A DNA stretch of 64,000 bases, from positions 310,001 through 374,000 of the forward strand of contig JAHQRK010000024.1 in NCBI GenBank assembly GCA_019828595.1, in the 5' to 3' direction. The translations under genes were made by a program, and so were the position numbers. Shown piece after piece: positions 11,119 to 22,473 of this stretch (positions within the stretch are counted from its first letter, which is position 1; every line of letters begins with the position of its first letter). This stretch comes from Aphanomyces cochlioides (lineage: Eukaryota; Oomycota; Saprolegniomycetes; Saprolegniales; Verrucalvaceae). Under the pieces are notes generated by a model, which saw nothing but the letters and a program-made list of their open reading frames with translations, did no database searches and was not told the DNA's origin.

Positions 11119-11821
11119 CTGAAATCCATTCTTCCAGTTCATTTGAAATAATGTCAAGTTGAGTTTCATTTCAGGACGTCCTGTAGACTTTGTCCTCGGT
11201 CTTTGGTCCTACAATGGTCGAATTTCCAAGCTATCTCCTGACACATCTTGTCGTTGGCTCAAGTTCCATGGCGTCGCGTGTCCAAGCCGTCCCTCGCGGA
11301 ACAAAGACCTGTGGAAGAAATCACAACTGTCAAATGTCCTTAATCGAAGAGGCGCAGACAGTCGTGGAAATGCCAGTTTCGGCTGGCGTTTCAGATGGGG
11401 AGTATTACAGCAATCTCTGCTGGTGCTGGGAGGATTACAACACTTTCAACTTTGGATTACTTCTCAGTGCTTCGTAGTCAACATGAGAAAAGAAGCTAGA
11501 AATCCTTGCGCTTGGCCTTCGAAGTGGAACCATTTCGCCAGCGTTGTTCGCATCGTTCCTTCGAAATTGCCAAAGGTCGGCATTGCTTTCACTTCATCGG
11601 AGGTCGTCTTGACGACGATGCTACATTACATACTCGAAGCGAGTAAAAATCTCTCAATTACAGCCGCGAGTCTCGTCGCTAGCTGTGAGCAAAGAGCTCT
11701 AGGAGGCGGTCGCAGTGCTACACCGTTGCGGTCCAACAAATTCGACGAGAACTTTGTCGTCTGGTCGCGTGGTTGTTGGCACTCAGTGTGGGAATGTCCG
11801 ATGCCCCCAACGCTCCGAAAG
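11119..11821. other. Unassigned region between GH7 remnant and gypsy element
   Basis: Plus-strand frames at 11159-11836 and 11190-11477 (95 codons) are open but resemble no family I recognise. This is the target region of the gypsy insertion and continues at 19212 on the other side. Confidence 0.3.
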
Positions 11822-12016
11822 TGTAAGGGGACGTGACACCCTTACTACAAGAACCCTCAATACAAGGACAAGATCTTGTCGTTTCGCCACGGCAGCGATG
11901 TAAGATCGCGTGGTTGTTTCGAAACCACTTAGATGTTAAGCGATAACTCTAATGTCACTCTTAAATTTGCGAAGTATCGGGCTTGTCTCTACTTCCTCTG
12001 CACAAGCCCCGTTACA
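11822..12016 (+). repeat. 5' LTR of the gypsy element (195 bp)
   Basis: Bounded by TG...CA with short inverted tips (TGTAA/TTACA). It lacks a 7-bp GGGATCT-type duplication and about 6 further bases present in the 3' LTR. Two bases downstream (12019 on) TGGTAGCACTCT could prime from an initiator tRNA-Met-like 3' end; this match is from memory of the usual TGGTA-type sites. Confidence 0.9.
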
Positions 12017-12050
12017 CCTGGTAGCACTCTAGTTCGTTCAAGGACCCAGC

Positions 12051-13227
12051 ATGGCGTTCGAATATGCAACCTACTTCACCGACGGACATCGGGTGACCCT
12101 AGAAGGCCTCCGCGATCTTATGGGAGATGACAACCTGGCGATTATGTTGTCTGATCGTCCCGAGCAACATTTACTCAACCTGGTGGAAGTTATTGGGCGC
12201 AATGATGACTCCGCCCGCGCAGAAGAACATGCGCGCAGCTTGGCTCGGATTAGCCAGCTGGAAAGCGAAACTCGAGAGTTGAAAACCTCTCGAGTGGAAC
12301 TCGAAGGCCAGGTCCTCTCGCTCACTGCAGCGAAAGCCCTCCTGGAAGAGTCTCATCGACAAATGTATGATGGCCATGAAGAAGACTCTGACAGAGCCAA
12401 TTCCCAGCATCAAGTTACAAAGGCGTCAAATTGGACGTGGCCAAGTTCAGTGGCCAAGACTCGGATCATGTCTTACGATGGCTCCTTCAAGTCACCATTG
12501 CAGCGGACGCACTAAACATCACCCAAGAATCTCTGAAGGTCGCATTCGCGATGTCCCATCTCAAGGGACGAGCTGAAGCTTGGGCTTATTCGCTGCGTAT
12601 GGCGGATTCAAATTGCTTTCCAACGCTTGCGGCATTCTCGTCCCAACTCAAGGAAGTATTTTTACCTCCAAACAGCGATTTCCGTCACCGCTCGCGCTTC
12701 CTGAGCGCGACTCAAGGGAAGTCGACGATCCTGAATTCGTCCAAGAACTGCGCTATCTTCACGCCTGCATCACGGATGAAAGCTCTTTACCCGAAGCTAC
12801 GCGAGTGACCGTGTTTATGAATGGACTCAATAAAGGCCCAGCAAGGACCGAGCTGTTCCGCCAATACCCGAAGACCTTTGAGCAGGCCGTTAGCATGGCG
12901 TTCTCCGAAGATTTTTCGCAATCCATGGCACGCGCCGATCCGTTGGAATCTGCCGACATGAATGTATCTTCCATACAACAAAAAGCCGCACCGGTAGAAC
13001 GACTCTGTTACGAGTGTGGCCGAGCTGGCCATTTCGCACGAGACTGTGCCTTGCGCAACGAAGCGCGCCGCTCGGGCACGCTACCACGAAATGAGCGTTC
13101 CACTCGTTCCCGAGACACCTCTCCATCCCAACGCCCCAACGCGTTTTTCCGCCGCAATCGCGCTCCCCATAACCGGGGCCGCGTAGAGTTCACAGCTCCC
13201 ACTCAGGGAAAAGGCAGCACCCAGTAG
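12051..13227 (+). CDS. Gypsy gag polyprotein, frameshifted
   Basis: It starts at ATG 12051, 35 bp after the LTR. The first ~125 residues include a coiled coil (ARISQLESETREL region). After a frameshift near 12420 comes the capsid-like core: KFSGQDSDHVLRWLLQ, AMSHLKGRAEAWAYSLR, and FLPPNSDFRHRSRFLS. A second frameshift lies near 12725, after which FMNGLNKGPARTELFRQYP and a CCHC zinc knuckle (CYECGRAGHFARDC) precede an Arg/Ser-rich tail ending at TAG 13225-13227. The core is very close to the gag at 37011-37791. Gag packages element RNA into particles; with two frameshifts no full-length product is expected. Confidence 0.85.
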
Positions 13228-13336
13228 GCGCGAGGCGACCTACTGGGGCAAGATTAGGCTTCCCATTTGACCGTGGTGGGGATACACGGTTGGGAGGCCT
13301 AGCCTCCGGCACTCTCTGTGCCAAATCCGACAACAA

Positions 13337-16300
13337 GTGGACATGTTATCATTTGAGATCCCTATCCCCGGGTTCTCACGTGTTCTGAAAGTATTGATCG
13401 ACTGTGGCGCCTCAGAGAATTACGCGCGGCGCCAGTCAATGGAAATGAACGCACCCCTGCTGACGGCAGCGGTCGCGGCTAGCGACGACCAAGCAAGGGT
13501 CAACGAAAAGATGGCGGACGGGAAGGTTATCGTCGCGCCCCGAATTTTGATTACCCTACGAACAAGGGTCGGCCCGTTTAAAGCCGACGAAGACTACTAC
13601 GTCATTGATCTGGATGAGCGCTGGGACCTCATCCTTGGTATGCGCTGGCTCGAGAAGCACCAACCTCTGATCAATTGGACGTCCAAGACTATGCACAAGG
13701 CGCCCTCGACAGCATTGGATTCCCCTTTGGGAGTGATGAGTAATGAGCTCACTTCCGACCCCACGAGAGTCTCGCAGTTTACCACGCGAGATGTGGCGAC
13801 GGATTCCGCATGCGTCCCGCGCCCCACAGGCCCTGCACGTACTGCTGTCGACATGCTGAGCAGGCCAGCCGATTTTGACAACGATGACATTGGAGAAGCC
13901 ATGTCAAGCGAGATTGACGACGACGCCTGGGACGTCTGTCTTGTTATTCAATCAGGAGCGCCTGCAACACTCGACTCTGCGACTGATACGATGGCTCTGT
14001 CTGCCTTACACGACGCAGACTCGTATTATGTGGACGAGGAAACTCGTCGAAACACAATTTTCAACGTCCTCCAATCATGGAGATTCTCCGATGTGAGATC
14101 CACCCGACGCTCCAAGCGCCACCAAGGCGCAATAGGCCGGGTCGATGCCGAAGACCTTATCCTCAATTACTGCAACCTGCAGGATCTGCCCCAGACGGGC
14201 GAAGAAATCGTGAAGCTCCCCGAAATGGATTATTGCGCTTTTGAGAGCGCGCTCCGATCGCATGAGATCGTGAGCATCGCCGTCATTTATGCGCTGGACG
14301 AGTTACAGCTGGCGACATCATCGACACTCGACCCCGCAGTGGCGGACGCGCATGGCACGTCGACTTACGATCAACATTGGGATGCCCTCCGTGCGTCCCC
14401 CTTTTTCGATCTCCTGCGGGAATTTGCTGATGTATTTCCCGAGGAAGTTCCCCCATCCCTGCCCCGAGATAAGGGGTCAGACATGAGATTGACCTGACAC
14501 CAGGAACAGTGGTGTGTCACGCGCCAATGGCCCTTGCCTAAAGTACAAGTCGAGCACATTGACGCCTTCTTCGAAAAGCGTCGACAAGCTGGCCACGTCA
14601 GGTCCAGTACCTCACCACATTCCAGTCCGACATTTTGTGTGAAGAAAGCCACAGGCGGCTGGCGTATCGTCCACGCCTACAACAAATTGAACGCTGCAAC
14701 TATCCCCGCACAGACGCCGATTCCCCGCAAAGACGTCATTATCGACAGCATGGCCGGTTCGACCATCTTTTCCACGATCGACCTGAGAGATGGATTTTAC
14801 CAAATCCTCATGCGAATCTGCGATATTTTCCAAGACTGCTGTCTCGACGCCCAGTGGAATGCTTTGGGAGTGGCTTGTGATGCCACAAGGGTTGTCAAAT
14901 GCACCCGCGACTTTCAATTACGGGCAAGCTCCGCCCGTTGCGCGACTTTGCACCATCATATTTTGACGACATTTATATCCACAGTCGGGCCTCGGCAACG
15001 GCCTCCGACGTGGTTGTCCACCGGGGCCACTTGCGTGCGATTCTTACTGTCCTTCGACAATGGAATCTCTTTGCAAACCTCCAGAAATGCTTATTTGGGG
15101 TTACCGAAATCCCAGTCCTCGGAGACTTCGTTGGCATCAATGGCTGTCGAGCCGACCCTTCTAAGGTCGAGGCCATTGTCTCCTGGCCTCCCCCAACCAC
15201 AGTAACCGAACTCCGTAGTTGGTTGGGCCTGGTCACGTATCTCCACAAGTTCTCAAAGAATTTTGCGTCAATCGCGCGACCACTTTCCCACCTCCTTTCA
15301 AAGGACGTCCCCTGGGTCTGGTCGCCTGATTGCCAGGCTGCATTTGACGGCATCAAGCGAAGCCTTGTGGAGGCTCCTATTTTGGCATTACCTGACTTTG
15401 GCCGACCTTTTTCGGTCGTGTGTGACGCCTCCGTTCGGGGTATCGGTTGCTGTCTGATGCAAGTGGATCATCTGGGCGCTAATCGCCCGATTTCGTATCA
15501 ATCGCGTCAGCTGCGACCAGCCGAGCGCAATTACCCGGTCCACGACCTCGAGCTTCTTGCAGTTAAATATGCCCTGGTCAAGTTTCGCGTCTATCTGCTC
15601 GGCTCCAAGCCCTTTGTGGTGTACACCGACCACGCGTCCCTCCGCTTTGCGATCCAGTCGCCGCACATCTCTGAGCGCATGGCCCGGTGGCTAGCCTTCT
15701 TTGCTGAATTCAACATGACCGTCGAGTACAAACCCGGCCGCGAGAATGTCCTCGCCGACGCCTTATCCCGTCGACACCCAGATGTCTCTTCTGACCTCCA
15801 CACCATCACACTGGCACATTCCGATCTGTTTGATCGCATCCGTCAAGCCTATCGCCGCGATCCTTCCTTGATGGATATCCTCCGTGCCCTCGAAGGGACG
15901 GCCACCAAAACGGCCCATATTCCCCAGTTAGACCGCTACTCCCTTCGCGACGGATTACTCCTTTACACCCCAGCCCCCGCTTCAGGGCCGCGCGTCGCCG
16001 TGCCGTGTGATGCGGACCTCCGTTCCCTCATCATGTCCGAGTTCCATGACACCCCCAGTGGTGGCCATCTCGGCCGCGAGAAAACCTATCTCGCCGTAGT
16101 TCGCAACTTCTGGTGGCCCCGCATGTACAAGGGCGTCGCCCGATATGTGGCATCGTGCCCTACCTGCCAGTAGGTCAAGTCATCGCCGAGTGTGCAGGCC
16201 CCCCTCCACAGCCTTCCGATCCCTGACGAACTCTGGTCGTCCGTCAGCATGGACTATATCTTCGGTCTCCCGCGTGACAAGCGCGGTAATACTGGCATCT

Positions 16301-17520
16301 GGACTTGCGTCGACCGCGCGTCCAAGTTTTTGGTTGCCATCCCGGTCAAGGATACAATTACTGCCGCCCAGTCGGCTCAAGTATTTTTCGACACCATCTA
16401 CTGTCGCTTTGGCCTCCCCAAATCGATTATCTCGGACCGTGATCCTCGTTTCACGTCCACATTTTGGACGGCCCTCATTTCCTTGGTGGGCTCCAAATTG
16501 AATATGTCCACCTCTGACCATCCCGAGTCTGATGGTCAGACGGAACGCGCGAACCGCGTCATTGAAGACAACTTGCGTAGCTTCACGCAGTCTCGACAGA
16601 AGACCTGGAGCTCACTGCTCCCACACGTCGAGTTCGCTTACAACACGTCAGTGCATGCCTCCACCGGCTTCACTCCCTTCTACGTCAACTTCCTCCGGCA
16701 CCCGCGCCTGCCCTCCTCGATGGACAGCGCTTGCTTAAGTGGGGGAGGATTCCACTGGGCTGCTTCGAGCCATTCCCCTGACTGGGTGCCGACAGGCACA
16801 GAGGACGTGCCTCCGGCGAGGACGATTTCCTCTGTCGAGAACTTTATTCGCACACGGGAGTCAGTCATCTCCCAAGTGCAAGACAACTTAGCACTCGCAC
16901 AAGCTCGACAAGATCGCGAGTCCAACAAACATGGACGAAAGAACACCAATGTATTTACCCTTCAAGATCAAGTCCTATTACATAGGTCGGCGGTACCGCA
17001 AGCCGCCCTTGGCAACGCTAAACTTCGCCGCCAATGGTATGGTCCATTTCCTATCACAAAGATTGTGAGCGCAGTATCCTACCGCTTGCGACTCCCAGAC
17101 GAATGGCAGTGCCATGACGTCTTTTACGTCGGCAAACTGAACCCGTACATACCTCGCACTACACCTGACTTGAGCCCGAACGACTCGACGGCAGAGACTC
17201 GCCACCACTTGAATGATCTGGCTGCGCAATCGGCTCTTGTACCTCGGGCGATTGAGCAGCCGCCACCGGCAGTGCGGCAACAAGAAGTGCACGAATCGCG
17301 TGCACACCCTCCTCCAAGACTGAGAGTCGCTGGTTCACGGCGTGGTCAACACGCGCCGCGTTCGTCGGCTCGCCTTGCGGCTCGGGCACTTGCTCGGCGT
17401 GAAGATCCGGCTGTTGCGGTTGTTGAGACGGCGCTGCCGCGGGCTCGGGACCGGCCGCGTCGCGTTGCGGTATCTCGCGGACTTGAGATCGGTGACGCCG
17501 CGAAGGAGACCGAGAATTAG
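13337..17520 (+). CDS. Gypsy pol: protease, RT, RNase H, integrase (broken)
   Basis: Protease comes first (LIDCGASENYA near 13395; DLILGMRWL near 13630). An acidic spacer follows, then the RT: FSTIDLRDGFYQIL (14767), and the catalytic box SYFDDIYIHSRAS (about 14955). RNase H has FSVVCDASVRGIGCCLMQ and YTDHASL; the H2C2 zinc finger ends CPTCQ (16170). The integrase core has [21 protein letters not shown] and [13 protein letters not shown], the three acidic residues of DDE. The C-terminus (GKLNPYIPR, 17130) is a chromo/SH3-like tail followed by Arg-rich low complexity. Frameshifts occur near 14476 and 14825-14900, and TAG at 16171-16173 lies between zinc finger and core. The last 362 bp overlap the antisense gene. 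Confidence 0.9.
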
Positions 17521-18552
17521 AACTTTGCCGTCTTGGAGGCGAACCGGAACGGGAACGACGCGCTTGAGAATGCCGTCCACGAGAACGAGAACGAGAACGA
17601 CGCGCTTGGGAATGCCGTCCACGAGAGAGAGAACGCGAACGAGAGCGTCGGCCAGACGAGCGGCCACGCTGATGATGCGACGACTGGTGTCGATCGCGCA
17701 AGGGAGAGACCAATTGAGAATGACGCGCCTGAGAGCGGCGTCCAGAAGAATGGACTGGCGAGGCCGAACGCCGATGAGCACTACCCTGCGACGGAAAATC
17801 TGCAGGCTGCTCGTAGCCGTGGGATCGATCCCAACCACCGCTGGCTGCGACAAAGTCCTACAAGAAAAGTGAACGAAGAATCGAAACGGGATTAGCTCAC
17901 CCCGTTGGCGCGCTGGGCGCGCCGTCGCACAAGGTCGGCGACAACGGAATAATGGATGCGTGCACCACGAAGGCGCCAATTACCAAAAGCCACGATGTAC
18001 TGGTGCGTGTTGTAGAAGTTTCCAAGGATATGAGCTCGCTGGTGGCCTTCACGATAGGCAAGTTTCAAGACCCAAACACCAGCATACTCTACGGCGGTCT
18101 CGTCGATCATGGGGTTCACTGGAGCGCAAATAGGGTGCGACTGACTTGTTTGAGTCGACGTCGGACCACGTGCCTTGGCTTGCCTCCTCATCACGGCGCA
18201 GCAATGCTTCGCGGTAGTCCTGCCACTGCACTTGGGACATCACCATCGAGCGGAAAGTGAAGAGCAAGTCCAAGACAACCATGACCAGATCGGGGAATGG
18301 CAGCGTGTCGCTGATACCGCGCTTCAGTTGGTTCGCTAGACGAGCGACTTTCGCGGAGTCGGGACGCCGCGCAGGGTCCGGCAAGATCGGCGGTACAGGG
18401 ATGAACTCCGCCGCGGAAAACTCGTCTTGGTCCCGCCAAGAATTGAGGACCTCGTCGTCATGTTGGGCAAGGCGCGTCATACCAAGACGGAATGGCGGTG
18501 GTCTTGGAGTTTGAGCGTATTCGCGCGCGATGCGATCGTTTGAGTGGTGCAT
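17159..18552 (-). CDS. Spliced antisense gene inside the gypsy element, RS-rich protein
   Basis: From ATG 18552-18550 a minus-strand frame runs through RIAREYAQTPRPPPF, EFIPVPPILPDPARRPDSA and VQWQDYREALLRRD. After one frameshift near 18130 come ETAVEYAGVWVLKLAYREGH, IVAFGNWRLRGARIHYS and DLVRRRAQRANG. A 43-bp intron at 17858-17900 (GTGAGC to TTGTAG, phase 0) removes a TAA. Exon 2 then stays open for about 230 codons: VAASGGWDRSHGYE, a long Arg/Ser stretch with SRGRHSQARRSRSR repeats, then a Gln/Pro-rich and a helical tail (LSVLEEGVHAIRALLVAALP) to TAG at 17159. I recognise no family. The intact splice and the 230-codon open exon argue against chance. The tail overlaps pol. Confidence 0.55.
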
Positions 18553-18571
18553 GCCAAGAGGAGTTTGATTG

Positions 18572-18585
18572 CAGGTGGGGGAAGG
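18572..18585 (+). promoter_or_regulatory. Polypurine tract of the gypsy element
   Basis: A purine-rich run (GGTGGGGGAAGG type) lies directly before the 3' LTR and is in the right place to prime plus-strand DNA synthesis. Confidence 0.6.
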
Positions 18586-19206
18586 TGTAAGGGGACGTGA
18601 CACCCTTACTACAAGAACCCTCAATACAAGGACAAGATCTGGGATCTTGTCGTTTCGCCACGGCAGCGATGTAAGATCGCGTGGTAGTTTCGAAACCACT
18701 TAGATGTTAAGCGATACTAGTACAGTAAAACCCCGAGATAGTCACATCAATTTTCAGAGTATAGTTTATAAATTTGTAAAGGTATAAGACTATAAGGTTA
18801 CGTCATGTTATCATTCATGTCATTAAACCTGGCAAATTTAAAGCTCAATTGCATTGATCGAGTTATCCAATTCATACAGTTCTTCATCGAGGATTGCTGT
18901 ATGGCGCCAATTCGAAATTGTTGACTCAGTGACCTCTTGCCACGCTGCTTGGGCCCATTGCTCTTCTTTGATCTTGAGCTTGTCGGCGAGACTGATACGT
19001 TGGCGATGCATTGAGATTCAAAGTTAGCGTTGCCACCACTTATTCTTTCACCTTTCAAATTTTATTGGATATAAAGTATCAATTTATATAAAATATAAAA
19101 TTAGAAAGGTGTGACTAACTCGGGGTTTTACTGTAACTATACTGTCACTCTTAAATTTGCGAAGTATCGGGCTTGTCTCTACTTCCTCTGCACAAGCCCC
19201 GTTACA
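18586..19206 (+). repeat. 3' LTR of the gypsy element, interrupted by a MITE
   Basis: About 208 bp of LTR sequence split by a 411-bp insertion at 18723-19133. Compared with the 5' LTR it has an extra 7 bp creating the hairpin GACAAGATCTGGGATCTTGTC, and a slightly different sequence at the insertion point. Confidence 0.9.
18723..19133. mobile_element. Pogo/Tc1-type MITE, 411 bp, TA-flanked
   Basis: The ends are CAGTAAAACCCCGAGATAG and the complement of a nearly identical sequence (one difference over ~22 bp), flanked by TA on each side (18721-18722, 19134-19135). The interior is AT-rich. A minus-strand frame at 19058-18798 has QQFRIGAIQQ and Lys/Arg-rich stretches that could derive from a pogo-type N-terminal HTH, but that is weak. 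It entered after the gypsy element because it sits inside its LTR. Confidence 0.85.
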
Positions 19207-19211
19207 GAAAG

Positions 19212-20596
19212 TTTCCTCCGCGCCTTGAAATCCGTCTCGTGGCCTTTCTTCCTGGCGCAGCATGTCTTAACATTAACTACTCTAGCTAGGAACGCATCAA
19301 ATCGAAATTGCTCACGGGTGCCAACCACACAAACGAGCATACAGATGTGGTGCAACACTCGAAATTCATTGATACAGCTAACCAGAAAACATGGCGCAAT
19401 CGAAAACTTTTCAACTTTCTCGCCTTGTCAAGCGCTCGACTTGAGCATCGAGAGCTGTCTATGCTCTCTAGAGTGTGCTTTCTCTATCTTATACTCTGAG
19501 ATATGCTTGAAAGGTTCCTGGAACCCAAGAGAGAGTCGCAATCACCACCACCTGGGTGACCAACCATACAGTACTCTGTAACAATGGATGCAGGAACCAG
19601 CTTGTGCATTAAATTGTGTCATTTCTCTCCTCTGCTGCTATTGTCTTTACGTCAGTCTCCGCGGCGCGTGAGACTCTCCAGGCTTTCTGTCGACGTCAAA
19701 GCTTACGAATCACGGGCGTTGCATAAATCCACGGGGAATGCATGGACTTTGGTGGTGCGCCCATCGATTTTGTTGATTTGGATGGCCACCGTTTATGTGT
19801 CCAACGCATCTTCTTGCTGTGATTTTTGGAGAAGTGGAACCATCTTGTCCGAGAAGTAATCCGATCCCAATCTTTATCCATTACGACTTTTAGCTTTTCG
19901 TATTTGGAGCGTTGAAAGCCACCAAAGCGACCTTGTAGAGCCGCTACAACCGAGGCAAACCTCTCAAATAGGCTCGAAATCAACCGCAGAGTTGGTTTCC
20001 ACGGTGTAAAGCAACGCAACGACAATCCTCGATGTGGATTTCGACACGATCGCAACCAGCTTTCAAAAAAAAAAGCTACCACTTGTCACACCCCCTGGCC
20101 GTATGACATCGTGAGAGTTGTAAAATAACCAGCTCGGTTATTCCGATCCGACTATCAAGGCGAATGTATCGAGACAGCGCTGCTTTGATTAAAATACCAA
20201 CAGAGTGGGCTCGTATGACAAATGGCATGTCCGCGTAAGCAGTCGGAGCTGGCTGTGGCCGCCCCTTGAGGTGAAGATCAGACACTCTCTCACTGCGTTT
20301 ATAGAACGCGGGGTTTACAATCCAATACGCCCAGTCAGCCGTGTTAAGCTGTTATCACGCTCGCGTGATCTCAGTCTCGCTTTATTTCAATCGCCACTGC
20401 CGATCTCGTGCTCCGTCGTCGTGCAACCTCTTGGTTGTCACACCAGCTGGGAGGTCGACAAAGAGGAGAGTGGCTTCTTCTCACTTGAAAATATATTGAA
20501 AAATGTCGCAAAATGAGAGTGGCCCAAGAGAGTGGTATTTTGACCTTGAACTCGACGACCAGGTTTTGCTTGCCACTTGACAATATTCGAGCTATC
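19212..20596. other. Region between gypsy element and first sphingomyelinase gene
   Basis: Minus-strand frames at 20082-19696 (128 codons; contains RCFTPWKPTLRLISSLFERF and KYEKLKVVMDKDWDRI) and 20285-20076 (69 codons) look moderately coding-like but match no family I know, and the second is not obviously joined to the first. The sequence directly upstream of 20597 should contain the promoter of the sphingomyelinase gene; no clear core element is visible. Confidence 0.3.
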
Positions 20597-22473
20597 ATGC
20601 TCACGGAATTTGGGATCGTCGGCGAAACCGAGTCGACGTTCGAGATCTTTGTCCATGGCGCAACGACGAAAGCGCTGGTTTACCGCTCGTATGACGACTT
20701 TGCTCAGTGGCATGTCGAGCTGAGTGCATTGTAAGTCGTCTTTGTCCATCGCAAGATGCCAACGTGAGTAGATTTCCCCTCGACCATGTTGCGTTTCCCC
20801 GCCGCCGCCATCGTTTTGGCTTGACACTTGCTCCAGACACACTGCGCATCAAGCTCAACTCGTATCTTCACCGCCTGCTTGAAATCCCCGGCGTTCACGA
20901 GAGGTACGCTATTCCCCCAAGTTGACATCGATGCGATGTTGCTCTCCCTAGTGCCGTCTTTCAATCCTTCTTCCAAGAACGACGGACAGATATCCCGCCG
21001 TCGCCGACAAAATCGCACGCGTCGTCGTTCAACACACAGTCCTATTCCTACGAAGACCCGTTGTCGTCGTCGCGGTACCTCCAGTACACGAGCGAGACCT
21101 TTGAAGCGCTCGTGAAACGATCCGCGGACTTCGTGCTGCCCAAGCAACCGACCCCGCGCTTGGTCTGCTGCAACTCAGTCCTGTATGGTCAACCGATGCA
21201 CTGGTCAGCGTGCGGTGGTTTGTCCTTGGCGCCGTCGTCGCACCTCCACCACACCATCACGTTGCACTCCACCACCAGCGACACCTTTGTCGCCGAAAGC
21301 GCGACGGCTCTCAGCAGCGCCGACCGTTCGATTCAGTATGGCGACATCTGCCGTCTCCGCAGCAGCTCGAGTGGTTCCTACTTGACCGTCCGACCGAATG
21401 GCAAGGTCTCCCTGAGCTCGACAGCAGGCTCAGTCTTCCGGTTCGTCTCGTTGTTTGACCACGGCACTTCCGTCTTGTGCGGCGCTCCCGTCTGTCTCCA
21501 AGTCGTCGAGCATGGCGTGCAGCCTCGGTGGCTCAGTGTCCACAAGGACTGCTTGATCGCATCAGACGTCGTCGCGCCAGTCACGATCCGCCCAACGGTA
21601 GCGTCTTGTGTCCATGCGACGAAACCCAGCGGCGGTAAAGCAATGAGCGTGCGAGTCTTGGCGTACAACGTCTGGTTCCTCCCTCAGGTCGCGACAAAGC
21701 TGCTCAAGCTCTCCCCTTTCAAAGCCCAGCGCGCTCATGCGATTCCCCAAGTCCTGCCGGAAGATCTCGACCTGGTTGTCTTTTGCGAAGCCTTCGACGC
21801 CAAAGCCAAGCAAATCCTCGTCACGGAGATGAAGCGCCGTGGCTTTCTCTACGAGACGCGCACGGCAGGCGGGAAGAATCCATTGAAACCGGTGAACTCT
21901 GGCGTCTTTTGCATGAGCAGATACCCGCTCGACAACTACGACGAGCTCTTGTACGGCTCCAACGCCGTCGCGGACGAGCGACTTGCTGACAAAGCTGTCA
22001 TCTACGTCCAAATGCACAAACGCGGCGAGATTGTCCACGTCGTCGCGACTCACACACAGGCGTGGGAGACTCCAGGAGCTATTGCCTGTCGCTCCCGACA
22101 GATTCAAATGGTCGCGCGATGGATCGCCGCCAAGAAGATCCCCAAGCACGACATCCTGCTCTACGCTGGCGATTTCAACATCGACATGAACTTGAAGCCC
22201 CCCACAGAGTACACGTCGATGCTCGAGACGCTCGACGCGACCAACCCAGACACGAAATCCTCGCTCATCTACAGCTTCGACCCGACAACCAACAAACTCG
22301 CGTCGTCGGGAAGGAGCAGCGGCGGCAGACAGGAACGACTCGACTACGTCATGTACGGCTCGAGCCACCGGCGGCCAAAGACATCCTGGACGCATGTCAT
22401 CCCTCTCAAAGACAAAGCGCAGTGCGACTTGTCCGATCATTATCCCGTCCTGTCCGAGTTCCACTTCGAATAG
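20597..22473 (+). CDS. PX-domain neutral sphingomyelinase (copy 1)
   Basis: Predicted to hydrolyse sphingomyelin to ceramide and phosphocholine. Model: exons 20597-20730, 20769-20903 and 20952-22473, giving 596 residues. Introns of 38 bp (GTAAGT...GTGAG) and 48 bp (GTACGC...CCTAG) keep phase. Exons 1-2 form a PX-like phosphoinositide-binding domain with YRSYDDFAQWH and a conserved SYLHRLLEIP helix. A variable linker and a beta-rich region follow (VLYGQPMHWSACGG). The exo/endonuclease-phosphatase-fold catalytic domain has LAYNVWFLPQ (metal-binding Asn), VVFCEAFDAK (Glu), NSGVFCMSRYPL, YAGDFNIDMN (Asp/Asn) and the C-terminal LSDHYPVLSEFHF (Asp-His dyad). An earlier in-frame ATG at 20513 exists; 20597 is preferred because it aligns with the start of the second copy. 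The gene is intact. Confidence 0.85.

Larger units (their letters stand above)
11822..19206 (+). mobile_element. Ty3/gypsy LTR retrotransposon, near complete
   Basis: Two LTRs, 5' 11822-12016 and 3' 18586-19206 (the latter interrupted), both begin TGTAAGGGGACGTGAC and end CCCCGTTACA. Perfect 5-bp target duplications GAAAG lie at 11817-11821 and 19207-19211. Order inside is primer-binding-site candidate, gag, protease-RT-RNase H-integrase, an antisense gene, polypurine tract and LTR. The coding region carries two gag frameshifts, two in the RT and an in-frame TAG at 16171-16173, so it is not autonomous as read. The LTRs are close to identical except for two small indels and a few substitutions, which suggests a recent insertion. 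Confidence 0.95.

Noticed and set aside
10623..11129. 168-codon Val/Gly-rich minus-strand frame
   Set aside because: Antisense of the Thr/Pro linker (ACN codons read as GGT/GTN types); composition is a by-product.
21562..22464. 300-codon open frame on the minus strand over sphingomyelinase copy 1
   Set aside because: It is the mirror of a GC-biased coding exon; the sense strand has all catalytic motifs and the antisense reading resembles nothing.
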